Below, in pieces: positions 35,101 to 45,200 of a DNA stretch of 64,000 nt (positions are counted from its first letter, which is position 1; every line of letters begins with the position of its first letter). A model generated the notes under the pieces. That model had not been told where the DNA came from. It saw only the letters and a list, made by a program, of their open reading frames with translations, and searched no databases. The translations under genes were made by a program, and so were the position numbers. Source of the DNA: a virus. Where the stretch lies: positions 1-64,000 of the IMG/VR virus record IMGVR_UViG_3300042884_000193. One strand, 5' to 3'.

Positions 35101-38100
35101 GTAATGCACCGTTTAAGATAAGTGACTCTAATCTTAGAGTACCACCAATATAATCTGATGATGCAAAACGAGCATCAACTACAATACCACCAGTATCACT
35201 AAACCTTACAGGTACTGTAGCATTTTTAACAAAACGTATTTGGATCTTGTCTGATACAAGGTTCATAAGCTTCTTAGCTAAGAACTTATCATACTTACCA
35301 GCAAAGCCACTTATACTTACAGCCTTTAATATCTCCTGCAAAGAAACAGATTGATCAAACTGATCAATGTCCAGGTTAAACTGTGCATAGATCTGTTTTA
35401 ATATTCTTTTATCTGTAGCATCTTTGTCTAGTCTATTCAAAGAGAACTCATCTTGAAATTCAGATATGGTTTTACCACTTAAAGTTTTACCAGTAGATCT
35501 TTCAAAGTTATCTATCTCTTGAAGAACCTCTTTGTACTTTGGGTGGTTATGGTCAATAGTTTCCATATTCTCCGCATCTACAAACTCGTCTGGTAAAATA
35601 CCATCATCCTCAAATGCTTTAACAAATCTAGGATCAAAGAATATCTTCTTATTTATTAAGTTATTAAGAAATGCATTTAAGTCATTCTTGTGCTGAAGTG
35701 CATCCCAAATCTTTTCTCTTTGTAGCTTGCTATTTTTATGTACAAACTCAAGGGCCTCTTTAATTCTACCGTGGTGTATATTAAAACCTTCTGGATCATG
35801 TAGTCTATTCAATGCATCAACAGCATTACCTAGATCTGATCCATGTTGCATCATTTCTACTAAGTTGTTAAATGCCTTGTCAATGTTCTCATCAAGAACC
35901 ATATCTTTATTTACTCCGGCCTTAAACTTAAGTAAAGTATAAAAAGAATTGCGTAAATCGGTAATAGCGTTCTCTATATCAACAGTTACAGGATCCACAA
36001 TATCACCAGTAACAGGATCTCTTTGGATCTTATCTCTATTTTTAGCATAGTCTACAGCTGCCGATTTTAATTTATCTGTAACTATATCATATGTTGCTAA
36101 GTAATTTTTATAGTGTGCTAACTCAGTATCAATTTCCGCAAGCTTTTTAGCAGCCTCATCTGATGTTGCAGCAGCCTCAGCATATACAAGTCTTTCTTTA
36201 GCTAGTAAATCTACCTCTGTAGCAATTCCTCCACGGGTCATCATGTTTGTAAATGCGATACCCGACATTGATTGTAGGGGTTTGCTCTTAGAAGCTCTTG
36301 CTGTAATTTCAGAAATATAATCTTGAGCAGTTACAAGTTTAGTCTTCATTAATGCCATGTCAAATCTTACATCCTCAAATGCAATGTATTTGTACATCTC
36401 ATCTTCAAACTTCTCTTTGTCCTTTACTTGATCATACTGCCAAGGATTATAATGATTTTTTAAGCTTTGAGCTTCCTCAAAACTTTGTTTCATCATATCT
36501 ACTTTTTCAATAGAATTTGTAAGTCTATCTCTTAAACTTTTATTATCACCTTCTGCTTCTAGTTTTACACCAGGGAAAGCAGCCTGAAGATCTTTGTCCT
36601 CTAAGTTTAAGAACTCACTTAATGTATCTTTTAATAAATCAGTTTGACCGGACTTAAATAAAGTATGTAATTTTTTAAATAGCGCAAGATCTTGTGCCTC
36701 TAATTGAGAATGGGCAGATCCCGCATTACGACCCATCATCATAAAATCGGAGAAGCTTACCTGATGCGCTAGGTCACTGTCTATCATATTAAAGAAAGCC
36801 TGTGGGTTTGTATCCATTACAGCTACAACCTCCATAAAATCTTTCTTGAATTCAGCTCTTTGTTTTTTTACATTACTATATGTTTTATCTATGCCTAATT
36901 TATCAGCAACTATTGCAGGCGCTGTCTGTGTGGCAAAGTTTAAGGCTTGTCCATATTTACCCATAACACTACCAATAGCAAAACCACTAATAAATGTCTC
37001 TAAACCTTGTGCTGTAAATTGTTCATCTAATCCTTTTTGAAAGGATGCACGCATTCCAGCAGACTGAGCTAACTCAGGAGTTAAATATAATTTTGTATAG
37101 TAATCTTTATATCCCGTAGAAATCATCTCCTGATAGTTTTCTTGAAGACCTTCAGGGGCACCCGCAATAAACATATTCTTTACACGGCTAGGTGATGTTT
37201 GTAGTATGTGCTTATAGTATAATCTTGAGTTCTTAGCAAAAGGATTAAGCCTGCTTAATCCAGCTTTAAATCCTGTTTCAAGGATCACTGTTTTACCACC
37301 ATCTCTCACGGCCTTACCACCCACAGCTGCACCAACATTAAGCAACCTATCAGATGCTCTACCAATACCTCTAAACATATTGTTTAGAGTAATCTTATTA
37401 GTGTAAAAAATTATAGGTGCATTTGCTTTTGTTGTGGCGGCTCCTGCAGTTGTAGCAAGTTCATTTAATCTATTAATCTCTTGATCAGTAAGATTTCCTT
37501 TTTGTTTAGTTACTTCATTAATAATATCATTTTGCACCATACCTCCTTCAAGACGAGACTCTGACATTGCCATGTTTATTTCAGAGGCATCTCTGAAAAA
37601 CTCCCCAAATATAGTACGACCTTGTGCAATTGCAGTCATTGTTTTTCCTGCTCTTACTCCTTTAATTGCGTCAAGTCCTAGTCTAGTACTTCTAAAAAAA
37701 GGATTAGCAAAAGCATTAAGTGTTTTAGCAGTACCTACAGCTGCAAATCTAGCAGCTTGATAAAAGTCTTTTGCTCTATTTACAGTTTTTATTGTACGCA
37801 TTAATTCAGAACCTGTAGATAAAGTTCTACTAAGCTGCATTAAATTTCTACCCATTCGGGGTAGTGTAAATTCTGAAAGTGATCCTCTTGATGCTGTAGT
37901 AAGAGCTGCTAATGCAACTTCTTCTGCAGCAAATTCAGTAATAGCTCCTAATGAATATTGCAATGAACCAAATATATTTGCAGCGCTTCCCCAAAAACCT
38001 TCACGATCAGAGTGCATTAGATCTAATTGATCTGCAAAAAGTTGTGCAGCATAAGGATCTGTATCTTTATTCCATTCTACCCAGCTCGATGCTTGGTCAG

Positions 38101-38632
38101 CCATACCCCGACCAAATAATTCCATATTAGCAGCTGTCTGAAAATCATCCCATCCTGTAGTGTATTGTAAATAATAGTCATTATTATTTCTATATGGGTG
38201 AAAACCCACATCATCAAACTCATTATGATTATACCATTTTGCAAATCTTCTTCCATCAACATTAGCTCCATATATTCTATCTCCTGCCATGTGATAGTTT
38301 GTAGGACTAGACCATTGTTCTGATGCAATCATTTGAGCACCTGCTCCTTCAGCAAATGCCATAGATGACGTAGGTTTAGGTTGCGGTCCTCCATCAAAAC
38401 CAGCAGCCAAAACAGGAGAGTTCTCTTTAAATTTATCAGATGCAGCTTTTACCTCAGAATCAATTACTGTAACTAAAGGAGGAACATTACTAGATTCAGC
38501 AATATCCATCATATTGGGTGTATCTTCTAAAGCTAAATTGTTAAGCATATTAGCAGATTCAGATACAGGAATATTTGCATTCATATCAAAAGCCTCTTGA
38601 TTAAATGCCTCAGATTGTAAGTTTTCTGCCAT
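29102..38632 (-). CDS. Giant polyvalent cargo protein with ART-like and degenerate zincin domains
   Basis: 3176 residues. The N-terminal 600 residues are Ala-rich and helical, with hydrophobic stretches. Near 1140-1260 a zincin-like domain lacks the active-site motif (L-E-S-L-I-L-N-G-A-L-Q-Y-L where H-E-x-x-H is expected), although the following F-V-A-E-A-L-T-N-G-x-F helix is typical. Near 2000-2090 there is a possible ART-like unit (L-S-Q-T-E-I-D-A-I, then Y-W-T-K-G). At 2130-2275 there is a clearer one with V-Y-H2151-G-G, I-Y-F-A-Y-N-K-T-E-A and F-L-V-V-F-E-P-E-Q-I. A second zincin-like unit has H2521-R-I-L-H2525, the Glu replaced by Arg. A membrane-type segment occurs near 2760 (M-T-I-G-L-M-I-A-L-S). 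The family knowledge is that of polyvalent phage proteins; packaging and ejection are inferred. It is coupled to both neighbours by short overlaps. Confidence 0.7.
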   Translation of the reverse strand: MAENLQSEAFNQEAFDMNANIPVSESANMLNNLALEDTPNMMDIAESSNVPPLVTVIDSEVKAASDKFKENSPVLAAGFDGGPQPKPTSSMAFAEGAGAQMIASEQWSSPTNYHMAGDRIYGANVDGRRFAKWYNHNEFDDVGFHPYRNNNDYYLQYTTGWDDFQTAANMELFGRGMADQASSWVEWNKDTDPYAAQLFADQLDLMHSDREGFWGSAANIFGSLQYSLGAITEFAAEEVALAALTTASRGSLSEFTLPRMGRNLMQLSRTLSTGSELMRTIKTVNRAKDFYQAARFAAVGTAKTLNAFANPFFRSTRLGLDAIKGVRAGKTMTAIAQGRTIFGEFFRDASEINMAMSESRLEGGMVQNDIINEVTKQKGNLTDQEINRLNELATTAGAATTKANAPIIFYTNKITLNNMFRGIGRASDRLLNVGAAVGGKAVRDGGKTVILETGFKAGLSRLNPFAKNSRLYYKHILQTSPSRVKNMFIAGAPEGLQENYQEMISTGYKDYYTKLYLTPELAQSAGMRASFQKGLDEQFTAQGLETFISGFAIGSVMGKYGQALNFATQTAPAIVADKLGIDKTYSNVKKQRAEFKKDFMEVVAVMDTNPQAFFNMIDSDLAHQVSFSDFMMMGRNAGSAHSQLEAQDLALFKKLHTLFKSGQTDLLKDTLSEFLNLEDKDLQAAFPGVKLEAEGDNKSLRDRLTNSIEKVDMMKQSFEEAQSLKNHYNPWQYDQVKDKEKFEDEMYKYIAFEDVRFDMALMKTKLVTAQDYISEITARASKSKPLQSMSGIAFTNMMTRGGIATEVDLLAKERLVYAEAAATSDEAAKKLAEIDTELAHYKNYLATYDIVTDKLKSAAVDYAKNRDKIQRDPVTGDIVDPVTVDIENAITDLRNSFYTLLKFKAGVNKDMVLDENIDKAFNNLVEMMQHGSDLGNAVDALNRLHDPEGFNIHHGRIKEALEFVHKNSKLQREKIWDALQHKNDLNAFLNNLINKKIFFDPRFVKAFEDDGILPDEFVDAENMETIDHNHPKYKEVLQEIDNFERSTGKTLSGKTISEFQDEFSLNRLDKDATDKRILKQIYAQFNLDIDQFDQSVSLQEILKAVSISGFAGKYDKFLAKKLMNLVSDKIQIRFVKNATVPVRFSDTGGIVVDARFASSDYIGGTLRLESLILNGALQYLVNRQIDENEQFELQMTQLLNLAKSEYYKTSKTSILPIGLDDVRTFVAEALTNGTFQAILQNITYNGPKSTPISMWSEFKKALFDFLSKIFRINPSKNDSLLDEVINLTAHTFDKQGTSGSNMSGQGGTTGGNSQPGGVPITQQTDIKEIMALTDLVTSLQNVYTNTYLPQQQATGETPDDFETFVTTNPFAAYVIDQFNITTGRTGGGQAQTPGQSQGGSGSVSITPEIITDDAYRAFKNNEPVSDQILLDIKVAVEAGSLTPRQDEIYQAYKEAIDKAISQKSAVAITQVQLINSMLNELGNLTLADFFGNQENMPFSSGKPGDFTVVTMDGFSIIRREDMDTYLDSPIDFIFYLNGQVKADGTIIDPKPYAASATLSIPIDENTKPNVIQLINNLRVIQNKLDAIQAEVKAKLEVPVAESTTTDPAIQAQIDDIERRKKISYSLEPGSQSSYERNRFTFTHVRPFDYNELDNIRPVGQNVYIVNNYGEQKTFDSYAEGQKWLDTKYNAELAASGGTTTEEFVPLVVPMDTETTTDVQANRDTEMFPETSNFAQAIGDSESVLENEIKKARLVEKDEQKAQELEAELERRRSKISAYTEVNGIGMAVYTNPISGVVDVIMSGTSDNDYVGYVRLYVNDKPTNRWTSKISNESGNKEAFKTMLSEVQSRLPVDHEYTESTNISLEGLKLYAQQLNREYEILTDASGNPVMSSISLNAASKEGLRNAKSQQEKEDLYNPITVANREEFNKIKEEILALMPNARVSYNQANNTVNIQLPVLKKKAGPATTTTTKEVITPEGFTNRVFESNLQLGEASADDHISEEGYNYRTLSQTEIDAIIESGGVFSREGKQRGGNKNTKYWTKGNNKNWYGDKDTTETIRVNQANFKENEVVKAKDVEVYNKQTKQFEPLLGRTTTTTTKAEPEKTEEIKGGVKELFDADLELASIGTLQQYSQYLTTIFPDSQEKNIVYHGGNIGIENLGRFYKPGEEGYKKNDFNTKEGIYFAYNKTEAEGYTKKFIFKDKNKKVYSALVNVRPYDNVKQVEKRNKDQKEIDLVSISKEDVQWLLDNNYNALTNKGRIRDQDSPFLVVFEPEQIYILGTKQDKEGFKKFVSGGESIKTEEEEVDEEINSNPEDSDDVKEGESRIDDTSREVEQEMDEAQRRANEGKTPPFSELAKETMQSIKDALGSVRDAMKKSYSRMPQALENNYEKLRRAYKKTGGKLKEKLAKVLDSIQKYLRKLKQILIKASKTVGARRVKRGVQPNAGTPEMSSTKPQVVDNTREILADFVVEQLTQYGFVKFFAEQGMTIDANTILNLEALGTKRGDNVLLENRSTMENTLHRILHMYMDRTGPKSDKDYNAQAQSLINILRPVLQEISKAGGDPNVGVYIEKINYMFDKNPAQELVIQYLTNTPFRSFISRLSPEIQAQFQSLAKEMVLFKDSAGRVTYNKTKSFIKIQDGLLMSDALYEEFINNTLQTPLDVLGDAMASGMDPVTFLLNRIAQPIDVFIAEEASAEDLQEIADEEGKSITDVVTSIKNAVLNYLNTANFARSKTEADKAPRTKKDGIISRIIRKLKKMTIGLMIALSTYTGVAGFDFSGNTEAEIGEEMAERPVWSMVNVIDNTMSILPISDSYKQTMYRGLIKYGIYDIAAVKEEAVNYEMLSDAKAIIESNNKLEYIRQNTYFQNLGRLADSQGAIGPGKQLLDSIMMYRNQWFNDVGFEYITGASNSTRDRVGQTTYDNTVGVAHFYIMDNTGGDLSRYTTVTKFNEAKNNFKSRIGTYDVKPTDYVPVFKFRPRQDGEDVVNMQFKLASELTADDNAITKLIQWKFGDIDFNSQVNLYDKAYCLTTKSGDKAYSFTFSKKANGKDLYSRFSGSTVIFIFKDQKGNTIVREFTGSINAIKQEGENIMQQFQVKPEDLTIGAFDAGSFSAKPASKNGVLKSDQWDGFNKIHPNAGSALIISVSSTQKVIQLSDINPSEEEINNVAQEKTKSCQ

Positions 38633-41600
38633 TATTTTTTTCTTGGTGGATTAGAACGGTAGTCATTGATAATCACTCTATTTAACTGAGACAATGTTTT
38701 TTCTGTAGTATCTCTTATAAGAGTTAAATTCTCACCAACACCTATCTCACGATATACATTTGTATGGGGTACAATTTTTCCTTGTGAAGGATCATATGCA
38801 TTATAAGCACCTGAAACTAAAACATTAGTACTGTTTGGTACAGGACTAAAAGTTATTTTTCCTGCATATGTGCCTTGCATAGGGTTATTGTAATCAACTT
38901 CATAAGTATTACCACCTCTAACATAATTACCTAGTTGATCTCCTTTTCTCAATTCTTTAATTAATTGAGTATTAGCTTGAGATGCTGGCATAATAACAGT
39001 ATATATTTCATCATCTTTTTTAGATGTCGCGGCAATTGCAGCTTGTTCTTCTTCTGTTAAATTTTTACCAGCTTCTCCCGACTGAGTTCTTGATGCAATG
39101 TAACCACCGTTTAATGAAAACTCAAATGACACATAATCCTTACTACCTAAAGTAACAAGACGTGTAGTCATTCCTCCTCTCGGTCTTTGTAAATCTTTTG
39201 AAGTCCATTTAGAGTCAAAGTCATTTATATCTTCAATAAAGTGTTTAAGAGCATCTGCCCCTATAGTGCTATTATCTTTTGATAGCATGTCAGATATAGT
39301 TTCATATGATGATAACTTACCTGGTAAAATTTTAACACCCTTAGGATCGACTGCAACAGCTTCTTGATAATTTCTATAAGCATCTCTAACGTGAGCCATT
39401 CCAGGACCTGCATAATTTGCAGCATCAGAATGTGAGTAATAAGGAATTGATACAATACCTCCTCCTGCTTTTTGAGTATCCATTCCTGGAAAAATTTGTT
39501 TTAAATCAGTAGAGGCATTATAGGATCGTTTATAGTTTTGAGTATAAAGCTCAAAAAATTCAGCATACTTGTCATCCCTATCTATCCAGTCTTGTGCATT
39601 TTCTTTTGATATATTAGTACCATCTGAGTTTACAATTCTTTCTGGTTGAGCCCAACCTAAAAGAGAACCCTTATTACCATAACCGGAACGCACATAGTTT
39701 AAAGTATATTCCTGTACCTTATCATCAAACTCAATAGATTTCATTCTTTGAGCATAATAATTTTTACCTTTTTCAACAGCCTTATCCCAAAGATCACCAG
39801 CATTTGTAGAAGCACTCCACGTATCTAAATTAAGATCTGTATAACCACCTCTTAATTTTCTGTATTCTTCATTAACTACAGCTTGTGACTCAAGCAAAAT
39901 GCCCTGTTGCGTATATCTTGTTGTTTCATAATCAACTACATATGAATTTTTATCCTTATCAAAACGCATATATTTACGCACAATGTGATCATTAGCATCT
40001 GTGATATTTTTATTAGCATTTTCAGGTCTATACTGTTCTTCTCTTTGCTTTTCTTTGTACCGGTCCCACCATTTATTTATGGATTCTTGTTTCTTTTCTG
40101 GAGATAACTTTAAATAAACTGGATTTTGTAGCCAATTTTGTATTAGCTCACTGCCATACTCATCAGTTAATCTACTATTATTAGCACCTCCTTTTTCAGC
40201 AGCAGTTATAGTATATGCTAGTTTAGATACTTTTTCATTATTAGCAGCTAAATCCTTCTCCATTTGGTCTTGGTTGACAATTGGAATTTTGAGTGCTGAT
40301 ATTTTAGCAAATATATCACCCTCATCACCTCTTCCTAATTTATTAGCTTTAAGAAGTGCAGCTGCAGCTGGGTTATCAAATGCTGCCATTACTTGATCGA
40401 TACCTTTCATACCCTTTGGTTGTTTATCTTTTTGCCAACTTGGTAACTTATATCTGTAGTAATCCTCTATTTGAGATCCTGGTAAATTAATTAATCTAGT
40501 TCTCCAGTCTCCTTTATCATCATTTGTAACACCCAATAGATCAGCAATAACTGATTTTGCTATTAAAGCTTGACTAGGATTATCACCTTTAGCAATATTA
40601 ACCAGTAAGGCTAAGGAACTTGTATACACAAGTCTTAATTGTTCTTTAGGATTTCCCGCATCTTTAATAGCATCTTCCGCCAATAATTGTGTACCATATC
40701 TCCAGTCAGATTCACCGCCGGCAGTTATATCAAATAAATTTCCATCAGTTCCTCCTTCTGGAGTCATCGGACCTGTTGGATCATTAGGATCTGCACCATT
40801 AACACCATTATTTCCTTTAACTTCACCTTTGGCTATTGCCAACTTCATATCATTCTGAGCTCTAAGATTTTCTTTGGCAATGTCCATCCCAAAGTCAAGT
40901 TGCATTTTTGCAGCATCTAATTGAGATTGCAACATCATTTTAGATCTATCTAAAGCAGCATCATATGCGGATTTTGCATACGGGTTTACCTCAAGATCTA
41001 CACTCTCATAAGCACTCGCAAATGCTACAGATGTATCATATAATGTTTTAGATAGTATGTCTCTTGATACAGCGGCATCAATCTTATTTCTTAAAGCACT
41101 AATGTTATTTACATCAAGTACTTCAGGATCTGTAATGCTTAATGTTTCATTATGATACTTAGCTGCATTATTTTCTACTGCAATCTGCTCGTCATTTAAA
41201 CCAAGTGCTTTATTTAATTCATCTTCAGGATTAATAAATATACCTTTATCTATAGCATCTTTAACAACGGTATTAGATGCTGTAAGTTGATCTCTATTAG
41301 ATTCAGCTTGAAGTTTTTGTTGTCTTGCAAAGTCATTAAGCTGAGTTGTCATATCATTTAAGTACGCAAGTTCAGCCTGTTGGGGATCACCACTACCAGA
41401 ATTTTGAGCAACATAATCCTTTCTTTTTAGGTATGCTTGGGTACGCATAAGTTCTTGGACTTTTGGATCAGAACCATAACTTTGCAATAAATAATTATAT
41501 AGGGGTGATACAATGGGGGCACCACCTTTAGTTTTTACTATCCATTTACCATCTGAAGAAAAACTTACTTTCTCAACATCTTCAAAACCCATCTTCTTAA

Positions 41601-42150
41601 GATCATTCATTGCATTTTTAGCAACATTAACATAAGAAGTATAAGTAGGTTTACCATATTGACGAGCTTGATCAGCTGATGCTTTAGAGAAATCTTGAGC
41701 CCAATAATTTAAAGCTCTTACACCACCTTCCCAATATTCTTCCCCACCACAATCCTTAGGATCAATACAGTTTTTAAGTCTTTCAGCTTTAGCTAACTCT
41801 TGCTGGTATTGACCAGTACGCATCATATCATAATTAATATCTTCATCATCAATTAATGGCTGAAATATTTTAGCAGCTGCGTTAACATTTTGCTCTAATG
41901 ATAAGTCAAGGGTAGATACTTTTTGAATACCACTCTGGATCTTTTTAAAGAACTCATCTCTACGCTGTGAGCTCTCCTGTCTTAGGACCGGAGCATTTAA
42001 TAATGATGCATAGAGATTGTTTACCTGATTGTAACCTTGGTCATACTGATACTGCTTAGTTTGCAGCATATTACCAAAGAAATTAAGGTCAGGTTGATAC
42101 GGTTGTATCTCTGGAAGAAACTGTGATATACCTTGGAGAAAAGCTGTCAT
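38632..42150 (-). CDS. crAss-like cargo/structural protein (1172 aa)
   Basis: 1172 residues, soluble, helical and charged. The N-terminus contains L-Q-T-K-Q-Y-Q-Y-D-Q-G-Y-N-Q-V-N-N-L-Y (about residues 29-48) and L-D-L-S-L-E-Q-N-V-N-A-A (about 80). I associate both with a conserved crAss-like virion protein encoded next to the giant genes. No enzyme motif is visible. A low-complexity linker (G-N-N-G-V-N-G-A-D-P-N-D-P) lies near residue 450, separating two long halves. The start is preceded by a 56-base gap, the longest in this part of the unit, in which no convincing promoter was found. The stop shares one base with the 3176-aa gene start. A role as a capsid-internal or ejected protein is inferred. 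Confidence 0.7.
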   Translation of the reverse strand: MTAFLQGISQFLPEIQPYQPDLNFFGNMLQTKQYQYDQGYNQVNNLYASLLNAPVLRQESSQRRDEFFKKIQSGIQKVSTLDLSLEQNVNAAAKIFQPLIDDEDINYDMMRTGQYQQELAKAERLKNCIDPKDCGGEEYWEGGVRALNYWAQDFSKASADQARQYGKPTYTSYVNVAKNAMNDLKKMGFEDVEKVSFSSDGKWIVKTKGGAPIVSPLYNYLLQSYGSDPKVQELMRTQAYLKRKDYVAQNSGSGDPQQAELAYLNDMTTQLNDFARQQKLQAESNRDQLTASNTVVKDAIDKGIFINPEDELNKALGLNDEQIAVENNAAKYHNETLSITDPEVLDVNNISALRNKIDAAVSRDILSKTLYDTSVAFASAYESVDLEVNPYAKSAYDAALDRSKMMLQSQLDAAKMQLDFGMDIAKENLRAQNDMKLAIAKGEVKGNNGVNGADPNDPTGPMTPEGGTDGNLFDITAGGESDWRYGTQLLAEDAIKDAGNPKEQLRLVYTSSLALLVNIAKGDNPSQALIAKSVIADLLGVTNDDKGDWRTRLINLPGSQIEDYYRYKLPSWQKDKQPKGMKGIDQVMAAFDNPAAAALLKANKLGRGDEGDIFAKISALKIPIVNQDQMEKDLAANNEKVSKLAYTITAAEKGGANNSRLTDEYGSELIQNWLQNPVYLKLSPEKKQESINKWWDRYKEKQREEQYRPENANKNITDANDHIVRKYMRFDKDKNSYVVDYETTRYTQQGILLESQAVVNEEYRKLRGGYTDLNLDTWSASTNAGDLWDKAVEKGKNYYAQRMKSIEFDDKVQEYTLNYVRSGYGNKGSLLGWAQPERIVNSDGTNISKENAQDWIDRDDKYAEFFELYTQNYKRSYNASTDLKQIFPGMDTQKAGGGIVSIPYYSHSDAANYAGPGMAHVRDAYRNYQEAVAVDPKGVKILPGKLSSYETISDMLSKDNSTIGADALKHFIEDINDFDSKWTSKDLQRPRGGMTTRLVTLGSKDYVSFEFSLNGGYIASRTQSGEAGKNLTEEEQAAIAATSKKDDEIYTVIMPASQANTQLIKELRKGDQLGNYVRGGNTYEVDYNNPMQGTYAGKITFSPVPNSTNVLVSGAYNAYDPSQGKIVPHTNVYREIGVGENLTLIRDTTEKTLSQLNRVIINDYRSNPPRKK

Positions 42151-42206
42151 AATTATGTTATAAAAGTATTACAAAAGATTTAGATTTACTAAACCTCATA
42201 AATTTA

Positions 42207-45200
42207 TTAGGATTCCTCCTCGTATGGATTATAGTTATTTGGCTTTACAGTAGGGCTTGTATATACATTAGCAGCGGAAGCTCCAGGATACACCTGCATC
42301 ATCTGAGCAAGCATTGCTGTATTTAGAGCCTCTTTTGTTTTAGGTGTATTAGACCCTGTACCTTTGTAGTACGCTGATAATAAACCAGTCAACTCCTCAT
42401 TAGATAAACTTGAATACTTAGGATTCTTTCTTGCTGCTGCATATTGATCTAAAATAGTAGGCATTGAACTTGTAGCTTCTCCTGTTGGGGATTTACCATT
42501 AATCTGAGACATATATCCACCAGCCTCAGGATGTATCCAAAATTGATCACCATATACAGAATTAAGATTTTGAGTTTTCATCATATTGGTAACTCCTGCT
42601 ACTGTATTTCTAAGTAGGTTATTTAACTTAATCTGCTTATTCTTATCATAGATAGCCTTAGATCCTACTACATTAGTATAGTAATCAGCATCAGCCGCAG
42701 CTTGTAACTGGTCTCTTTGTTGAGCACCTTGGAAGTTAGCAGCCTCAGCAGCATTAGAGTATCCAATATTTCTTGCATCTACTTCTGATGCGTTCTGTGC
42801 AGCCTGATCCATAAGTTGTCCCATAAGACCTGATGAAATAGATGCTGCGGCACCTGGAGATTTTGCAAAAGCATTAACCCCCTCAGTCATACCACGTACC
42901 ATTCCTGATGCTACTTGATCCCTGTATATAGGTGATTCAAATTGTGGTGTCATATATGCATTCTGTGGTAAGCGTTGGCGTATTGGCATATACCGATTTA
43001 CCGGTTGCAATGCAGATGCTGCAATATTAAGTTGATCTTGTAACCAAGGTTTAGGTCCAGGTTGTCTGTAAGGAGTAATATCATTGTCTACTTCAATATC
43101 TCCAGCTTCTCCTGGAATGATTTCTTCATCGGGACCAAACTCAGTCATCTCTAATGATGGATCCATATTAATCAAATCATACTGACCTGAAGTAGTATTT
43201 GTATTATAGGAGTCAGCGGGACTTATCATTCCTGCTGCTGCAGATCCAGCAATATATTCATCGCCATAACCACGTTGTCCAATATCAAAAGGTTTTAATT
43301 TAGTTTGTAGTTCGGGAGCAAGATTTGCTTTATCAAACATTAAATCTTTATAGCCTATGTAGGCCATTTGCTCTGCAGCATTAGCTAAACGCTTATCAGC
43401 TCCTTCCTCATAGGGTACACCAATCTCCTTAGCTTTGTTATATAATGTTTTATTAGTAATATCCTTACCATCAGCATCAGTAGCATTATTACTACCTTTT
43501 ACATCAAAACCATGAGCCCAAAGTGCTAAGTTTCTTTTTTGATGTCTTAAGTGAATTTTGACTAACTCATCATCAGTCATATTTTTTATAGCATTTTTAT
43601 TAGATATGCCATAAGTACCTTTATAGTTTGCATCTTTATCAGCAGCAGCTCTAATTTTATCAGCAAATGCTTTTTTAATAGCAGGATCCTGGAAAGTATC
43701 CTCAAGCATTTGATACATGCCTGCAAACTTATCACTACCATTAAATACTTTAGCTTTATCAGAACCTTTGTATGCAGGGTATTTACCTGCAGTTTCTTTA
43801 AAATTAAAGTACTTACCATCAGCTCCCTTTACAAAGACTTTACTCTTATCTGTGGCCTCCCTGTATTCTTTTTCTTTACGGGCATTAAAGGTAGCATCAT
43901 CCTCATCTTCTTTTCTCTCAATAATAATAGCGCCCTCTGGTATATTATATTTAGTAATTACTTTATCGGGTGTTTTTGTTTTAGTTCTTCTTACAACATT
44001 AGGGTTGTTAACATCATAACCACCACCCCCGCCGCCATTATTATTATCACTACCGCTATCATTAATAAAACCTAAGTTAGGCTCCGTTGTTTCATAGATA
44101 TTACCATCAGCGTCCTCATATATATATAGGCCTTTTCTTCTGCTATATGTTTGCTTAACAATATTATCAGGATCAAATTTGTTACGACCTTTTTTAGCAT
44201 AAGGTATAAATCTGCCTAACTTGTCAGCAGCTCCACCTTTTGCAAATACTTGCATTCCATATTGAGCCATCATTTCCATATCAGCTGGCATCTCCTCAGG
44301 CATTTGCTCAGGCATTCCTTCTGGCATCTGTTGAGACATAGCCATTTCAGCTCCCATCTCATCAGGCATTTGTTGAGCAGAAGGGTCCATTCCTTCAGGA
44401 CTACCTTGTTGCATTTGTTCAACCACCTGAGATATAAGTTGCATTACTTGATCCTGAGGCATACCAATTTGCACAAAGATTTGTGCTACTGCTTGAGGAG
44501 GAACACCTTGCTCTAATAAAGCAGCAACAACTTCTTCAGGTTGTGCACCTTGTTGTAATGCTTGTGCTACTTGTGCCATCATCTGTTCCATTTGTCCACC
44601 ACCTCCACCTTGTGGTTGAGGAGGTCCTTGTGGGGGCATACCTTCTGGAGGCATACCTTGTGGCATCTCTTGCGGCATTCCCTGAGGCATTTGTTGCATC
44701 ATTGCTTCTGGTGGCATCATTCCTGGACCACCTTCTTGACGACGGATAAATCTATTTAATCCGCCACCTCTTGAAAATACTTGATAACCTAACATAGCTT
44801 GAGGCATTGCATTTGGATCATTTACTTGTTGTGCCATTTGCTCAGCCATTTGAGCTGATTCGGCATCTGGCATATTTTGTTGATCAGGATTAGCAGTCAT
44901 GTTTTGATCAAACTGTGCAGCCTGCTCTTGGTCTACTTGAGCCATAGAGTTTATCATGTCCTGATAAAAAGGAAGATCCTTTATTGACATAGCCGGAATT
45001 TCCATAGCTTGTCTATCAAGACTTAATGCAGCAATTGCTGGTTCAGCAATCTTAGGTATCTCATCATTCTTCTTGGACTCTTGAGCAATAGCCAACATAC
45101 CAAGTTTCTTTGTCTTGTTCTTTATATTTGCAATAAGGGTATCCATTGTCATTTTATCCTTAGTCTCCGTAGGATCCATAAGGTTAGCAATGTCTTTATT

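Noticed and set aside
42154-42193. Possible promoter (TTTA, 21 bases, TACTTTTA on the - strand) before the 1172-aa gene
   Set aside because: It would start transcription only about 5 bases before the ATG, and the region is AT-rich enough to give such matches by chance.
44250-44759. + strand frames with repeated W-H-L-L-R-H, and a second Leu/Val-rich frame
   Set aside because: They are the antisense of the M-P-Q/E repeats in the 1144-aa gene; the periodicity is inherited from the real gene.
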